From assembly GCF_048128805.1 (NCBI RefSeq), contig NC_135998.1:15475656-15539655 (forward strand): a stretch of 64,000 bases of DNA, read 5' to 3'. Numbering within the stretch: position 1 is the first letter of the stretch; each line of letters begins with the position of its first letter. The notes beneath the pieces were generated by a model, which saw only the letters and a program-made list of their open reading frames with translations, ran no database searches and was not told the origin of the DNA. The position numbers and the translations under genes were made by a program. Of the stretch, positions 59,100-64,000 are shown piece after piece. The DNA comes from Centroberyx gerrardi (taxonomy: Eukaryota > Chordata > Actinopteri > Beryciformes > Berycidae).

Positions 59100-59958
59100 T
59101 ACATACTTAGAATCAGACTTGCTTCCTTTGTTGCACACTCGCTACATTATTGATGGCTTCCTATTGGAGGAAATGGAGGCTGTAATATGTCAATGTTTCC
59201 TGCCATACTACTGTCCTTTTCCTACAATAAAACCAGATGTTCAGTTCAGAAAAGGTACTGAGGCACACACATCAGGAATCTGCACGGTAGGGAATTGGCA
59301 CTTTTTGTTGAACATTTCACTGATCATACATATGGCTTTTAAGATATATGTTTTATTGTATGTCATTTCACTGTACATTTCTGTTGGGGAAGATATTCAA
59401 AAGCTTCTTTTACTCCAGACTGAATTGTGAGTGTCAGTTACCGTGATATGGGACTTTGGTGACAGGTCAACTTGGCAGCGACGCGAGCCAAACTATTGAA
59501 GCATAATAGTGGGTGGCTCTTTCATAGCACTGTAATTAAAGTGCATCGAGTTTGACGATTATTTTACCTGGCACATGTTGAGTAGTGTATTTTCAGATGG
59601 CACAACATATCCTTTGTGTATACGTATTGTAATGAACCTAATTAATTCACTCGATAAAGTTCATATTTATGTCATAGTTTCTTTTGAGGCCTGTATTGTA
59701 ATTGTCACATATTAAAGAGAGGGATTTTGGAGAAGGTGAAGAGTAGGTGTGATTTGGGGTTCGCCTAATTGCTAAGACTAATTGCTCTTTAAAAAAAACA
59801 AAGCAGATTAGATAGTGATGGCTGAAATTAGATTTGTCATGAGTTTAGAGGATGCAGCCAAGGCCACCAACTGTTCGGACTGGAAGTCACAGATAGGGGG
59901 ACAAATAGGGAGGAAATGAGTTGTCTTCTGGGGAACGAATATCCTAAGTTGGTCATGA

Positions 59959-59995
<37 letters not shown>

Positions 59996-62900
59996 CCCAA
60001 GCAGTGGCAGCCTCAACAAAAACAGATAACTCTGAGGAAAACAGGACACGAAGGGAAAGGTCATTTCATCGGTCATCAGGTCATCAGAATAGAAGAGAAG
60101 TAGGCTATAAAACAGTAAATACAATTTTCCCTGAGCAGAACACATCTAGTAGATTCCGAGAGAGCAATAAACTTGTGTAATCAGAGAGCAATAAAATTGT
60201 ATAATCAAGTTCTCATAAAATGTATACAGCAGGTTTGTCATGGTACTTGGTCCTGCTGTGATATCTTGTTTCCTGGGCATATCACTGACTCTGTTCCTGC
60301 TTGGGCACAGAGCCTGGAGGAGCGGTGTAATCGGATCCTGCGGAACATGGAGGCCTCCCTGACGGCCCGGGATCGCGTGGGCATCCAGGATTTTGTTCTG
60401 CTGGATGCCTACACCAGTGAGAGTGCCTTCCTGGACAACCTAAGGAAGCGCTTCCATGAGAATCTCATTTACGTGAGTCTTTCCTGTGGGGTGTAATGTC
60501 GTATAACCAGGCTGCACTCTTTCTCTCTTACTCTAATTAAGCATCACATCTTCAACCTTCAACCCGACAAGGACCTAATCCTGTGTTCTCTTCTACTGAA
60601 TCTGGCACCTTGTATTGCTGAAACAGCAGCTCCTGTACTTTTACATTTGCAGAGTGAGCACTCTAAAGGTCACTGCTCTCTGACCTCTCATGACAAGTGA
60701 TTAACCATACTTACTGCTTTTGATAAGAGGAACATTACTTACAAATGCAGTGATGCACAGACACCACACCACTCATGGCCTTCTTTTATTGCCTGTTTAT
60801 CTTTGAAAGAAAATGTCAGAGAAGACCATAGCTTCCTTTCCTTGTCTTTCTCTACAGACCTATATTGGGACTCTCCTGGTGTCGGTCAATCCATATAAAG
60901 AACTAGACATCTACAGCAAGAATCAAATGGATACATACATGGGTGTAAACTTTTTTGAGCTTCCACCTCACATGTAAGACCATTTTGTTGTTTTGTTACT
61001 ATGTACTGTATATTGGCATACTATGGGTACAATGGAGATTGTCTATGCTGGACAAATCAACAGCTACCTTTATTTTCATGGAACTATTAAAATTGTACAG
61101 GACACTTTCACACTTCTACCTGCCGAGCCCGCATGCATTACAAACATATGTTTTATAGCCAAGCTTTGTTCAAACCCACAAAACTTTATTTTAAATTCTA
61201 GTCAAGATCCCAAGGTTTCCAAAGATATCAAATATCTCATGCTGAATTACAGGGAAATGTGTATACAATGGTGCACAAATCTGTAATGGTGCAGTCATAA
61301 AAAAAATGGCGCATTGGGTTTGAATATTTCACTCAATATAAGCATGCTATAGCTTCAATGGTGCATTGGAATGCGCAGATACAGAATATGTATGTGACAT
61401 TGTCGTGCAGTATGGAAACTTTTTTTTTTCTACATTTGAAGCTACTTAAGAAGATATTTAAGGGGAAACTCAGGGTGCAAGGGGTTAAACAGATTATTAC
61501 AAGAGAGATACCGGAGAGAAAGTAAAAAAAGATAAAAAAGTAATAGACGTTAGTGTTAGGAACTAGAAACAGCTGGTCAAGCTAAGGTAAAATTAAAGTT
61601 CATAAAAGACACTTAAGAGATGTTAAGTGTGACTGGTCTCTGGCTTGGAGGTTAAATATGATCCAAGCTCAGCCAGCCTTAAAAGTGATCGAATGAGTGT
61701 TAATATAAAATTTTAAAACTTCCCTACAAACATTGCTTGGAGGCTAAAATAAAGGGTTCAGTGTTCACATCACTCAGTTCTGATCAAAAAGTAAAGCTTT
61801 GTGAACAGGGGAGGGGCATGTGACTTACAGGAGTACTGAACGTTACAGTAGTTTAAGCAGTAGAAATAAAAACATGTAGGACTTTCTTGTCAGACGATAA
61901 AGAACCTGTAAGCCATAGGGTCTGATTTTAATAAGGGGGCTAAATTTGACCAATCACCGTACTTGCAGTTACGCCCTGGCAGACAACGTCTTCCGCACCA
62001 TGCTGGCTGAGTTCAACAACCACTTCATCCTGATCTCAGGGGAGAGCGGGGCCGGCAAGACGGAGGCCTCCAAGAAAATCCTGCAATTCTATGCCGTCAG
62101 CTGCCCCAGTACCAAACTGCTGAACAACGTCCGAGACCGACTGCTTCTCTCAAACCCAGTGCTTGAGGTCAGTGTCTTTTTAACGGATGCGTTGTTTACC
62201 ATGATAAGAGAACCACATGAAATCAATCTCTGGCACTTTATGGCCTTTTTACCTCTGCCAGGCTTTCGGAAATGCCAAAACCCTGAAGAATGACAACTCA
62301 AGCCGCTTTGGGAAGTACATGGACATCCAGTTTGACCACCAGGTGGACTGAAATAACCTCAGCACATCATTTAACCATTTAAATGTCAAGATAATTATGT
62401 AACACATCAATGCAGTGACTTTAGGGTTCCACACACAGCACAGAAGACAGGTTATGGATTACCTTTCTCTCTCAGGGTGGAGCTGTTGGTGGACACATCC
62501 TCAGCTACCTACTGGAGAAGTCCCGCGTTGTCCATCAGAACCACGGGGAAAGAAACTTCCACATCTTTTACCAGCTGGTGGAAGGAGGAGAGGAAGATCT
62601 GCTCCGTTGGCTTGGCCTGGAGAGGAACTGCCAGCACTACAGTTACCTGGTACAGGTCAGAGAAGAAAGCACTTCATTTACCTGGTGAAGCTAGACCCCT
62701 TGACCCGGGCCTTATCAGGAGGCCCAGGAACTGCCGTTTAGATTGGAGTCAATAATCACAATGTTGTTTTTATTCCTTACATTTCATGTTCCCGTTTCAT
62801 CCAGGGAGATTGTGCCAAAGTGAGCTCTATCAACGATAAAAGCGATTGGAAGACAGTGCGGAAAGCGCTCTCTGTCATAGAGTTTGGTGAGAGTGATATT

Positions 62901-63993
62901 GAGGTGAGGTTGTATATTTTTTGCAATAGAGAGTAATTAGACGTTACCACTTACAGAAATAGGGATAAACATTGTGTGAATTGGGCAAAAGTATAATATA
63001 AAACTACATATGGTTTTGCTAGTCATTCATGATGTATTTCTCTCTGGGCATAATGCAGCACCTGTTTGGAATTATCGCCAGTGTGCTCCACTTGGGAAAT
63101 GTCAAGTTTGATAAAGATCTTCGAGGATACGCCATTCTCAACAACAATTCGGAGATGCACTGGCTGTCAAAGGTGAGACACAAGCAAGTCGTAAATCATT
63201 AAAACCCTTTCTCTTTCTTAAGGCGGTCTTCAGAAGGAGACCGGGTGGAGATTTGGTGTTACATGTCTGGTTTTGTTTTGCAGTTGCTGGGCATTCCCAC
63301 TCAGGTGCTACAACAGGGCTTAACCCACAGGAAGATTGAAGCCAAAGCCGAGGAGGTGACTACTTTTGTTTATTTCATAGTATCAAACATATTTAACTTA
63401 CTTTTCTATCTTGTTCTACTCTTTTGTCTATTGGTCTACTTGTTCTTGTCTGTTATAGAGAATGAAATTGAAATTTTAAATATGAATAACATGTAATTGT
63501 TGTAGTTTTTCTGTCTTTATTTCTATTTTTTATTCTGTATTTTTACCTGGGGTTGACAAGTTTTTAAGTGTGTGGTTCAAATCGAAGGTCTTTCTGTGGA
63601 ATAGTGTATGCTTTTAAATGGTGATAATAAAGACCTTTTGGAATTCAAATGTTTCTATCTTGTTCTACTGTCAAGGTGTTCAGCCCCTTCACTGTGGACC
63701 ATGCAGTATATGCCCGGGACGCCCTAGCCAAAGCCATCTATGGCCGGACTTTCAACTGGCTGGTCAACAAGATTAACGAGTCATTAGCTAACAAGGCGAG
63801 TAAACCATAAAGATGTAACAACCAAAGCGATCTAGTCACTGTCCAATCAATCTGTAGCAGATTTTCTCTGCACAGATACAAACAAGTGAGGAAAGAAGCA
63901 CAATATCTGTGTCTTTTACATGTAGGATTCCTCCAGGAAGACCGTGATTGGCCTGCTGGACATCTACGGGTTCGAGGTTTTCCATGTGAACAG
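53651..63993 (+). CDS. myo1h: Unconventional myosin-Ih, 5' part (partial at window end)
   Basis: Class I myosins are single-headed, membrane-binding actin motors. Exons: probable 53651-53668 (MYKYSK), then 60311-60472, 60858-60973, 61969-62167, 62262-62342, 62476-62655, 62805-62903, 63059-63172, 63284-63355, 63676-63795, 63926-63993. These encode 409 residues, roughly the first 60 percent of the motor domain, and all junctions keep frame. Visible motifs: [21 protein letters not shown]-loop [13 protein letters not shown] (exon starting 61969); switch [12 protein letters not shown] (62262); [20 protein letters not shown] (62476); switch II region [10 protein letters not shown] (63926). [15 protein letters not shown] and [11 protein letters not shown] fit MYO1H better than MYO1C, and the ssh1-svop neighbourhood agrees. 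The alternative start is the in-frame ATG at 60347, where mammalian MYO1H begins. The gene continues beyond the window. Confidence 0.93.
54153..54200. repeat. GT microsatellite
   Basis: About 20 GT units ending GTGGGTGTG, in the proposed first intron of myo1h. Confidence 0.95.
55042..55076. repeat. GT microsatellite
   Basis: About 17 uninterrupted GT units. Confidence 0.95.
55870..55968. repeat. Long compound CA microsatellite
   Basis: About 30 CA units, then CACGCACGCACG, then a further CA run; likely to be highly polymorphic. Confidence 0.95.
56736..56767. repeat. GTACT pentanucleotide tandem
   Basis: Six or more exact GTACT units. Confidence 0.9.
58270..58319. repeat. Perfect 24-bp inverted repeat with 2-bp loop
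   Basis: Positions 58270-58293 are the exact reverse complement of 58296-58319, with GG between; the core reads CATCAGAGCATGGATGCTCT. Pairing continues imperfectly for about 8 bp further outward (CGCGTTTC against the complement of AAAACTCG). It lies in the long first intron of myo1h, in DNA that also carries ACGCGTTTCGG, a word seen in dispersed repeats. Confidence 0.9.
58600..58694. repeat. Compound GT microsatellite
   Basis: A long interrupted GT tract (with GTCG, GTGC and GGGT breaks) in the proposed myo1h intron 1. Confidence 0.95.
59056..59097. repeat. CA microsatellite
   Basis: About 18 CA units. Confidence 0.95.
59962..59994. repeat. GT microsatellite
   Basis: About 16 GT units, 0.3 kb upstream of the myo1h main exon at 60311. 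Confidence 0.95.
61969..62167 (+). CDS. myo1h: myo1h exon with ATP-binding P-loop
   Basis: This 199-bp exon, after an ACTTGCAG acceptor, encodes [20 protein letters not shown], then [18 protein letters not shown]. The Walker-A type P-loop GESGAGKT is intact, as needed for ATP binding by the myosin motor. It ends NPVLE before a GTCAGT donor and continues in the next exon with [17 protein letters not shown]. Confidence 0.95.
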
Positions 63994-64000
63994 GTGAGAG

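Larger units (their letters stand above)
53669..60310 (+). other. Long non-coding stretch, proposed myo1h intron 1
   Basis: Dense in CA/GT microsatellites. A GC-richer island at 56.1-56.26 kb (CCGGTCCGGCAGG, CGGGCCTCGGTACCGGGCC) stands out and could be a regulatory element or non-coding exon. No coding exon with paired splice sites was found. Confidence 0.4.

Noticed and set aside
60347..60349. This ATG as the only myo1h start
   Set aside because: It matches the mammalian start, but the exon is open from its acceptor at 60311 and an in-frame upstream exon exists, so it is kept only as an alternative.

Overview
The window is vertebrate nuclear DNA, almost certainly from a ray-finned (teleost) fish. 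It has spliced genes with canonical GT-AG introns, AT-rich non-coding DNA, many CA/GT microsatellites, a tRNA-headed SINE and many short inverted-repeat DNA transposons of fish type. The recognisable genes have their closest remembered relatives on human chromosome 12q24 (SSH1, SVOP, MYO1H). There is no sign of prokaryotic or viral gene organisation.

Layout, left to right. (1) 1-7.2 kb: no convincing coding exon. It holds a G-rich minisatellite, an old DNA-transposon-like repeat, a CpG-containing promoter-like patch near 4.2-4.9 kb and a LINE-derived fish repeat. (2) 7.3-9.9 kb, minus strand: one very long coding exon (860 codons) of a disordered, proline-motif protein I do not recognise. It is spliced at both ends. 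(3) 9.9-17.7 kb: no gene found. (4) 17.7-41.9 kb, minus strand: ssh1, the cofilin phosphatase Slingshot 1. I resolved 15 coding exons that join in frame to 919 residues, plus a candidate alternative first exon in intron 2. Its introns hold two near-identical, oppositely oriented 615-bp Harbinger-like elements, a broken L1-type LINE and several other MITEs. (5) 43.0-49.5 kb, minus strand: svop, a 12-helix major-facilitator protein of synaptic vesicles, 15 coding exons, 536 residues. (6) 49.5-53.6 kb: spacer with microsatellites and a young SINE. (7) 53.65-64 kb, plus strand: the 5' part of myo1h, a class I myosin. A probable 6-codon first exon lies 6.6 kb upstream of the main exons; P-loop, switch I and switch II are all present, and the gene runs off the right edge.

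Each exon junction in ssh1, svop and myo1h was placed by splice consensus and checked for reading-frame continuity by hand; the exon lengths sum to whole codons for ssh1 and svop. svop and ssh1 lie head-to-tail on the minus strand, with only about 0.7 kb from the svop poly(A) signals to the ssh1 start codon. Functionally, ssh1 (actin turnover through cofilin) and myo1h (actin-based membrane motor) are both actin-linked and svop is a synaptic vesicle transporter-like protein. I see conserved vertebrate synteny here rather than a pathway cluster. The most interesting sequence-level observations are the inverted Harbinger pair that brackets ssh1 exons 5-13, the candidate alternative ssh1 first exon, the shortened ssh1 tail and the unidentified 860-codon exon.
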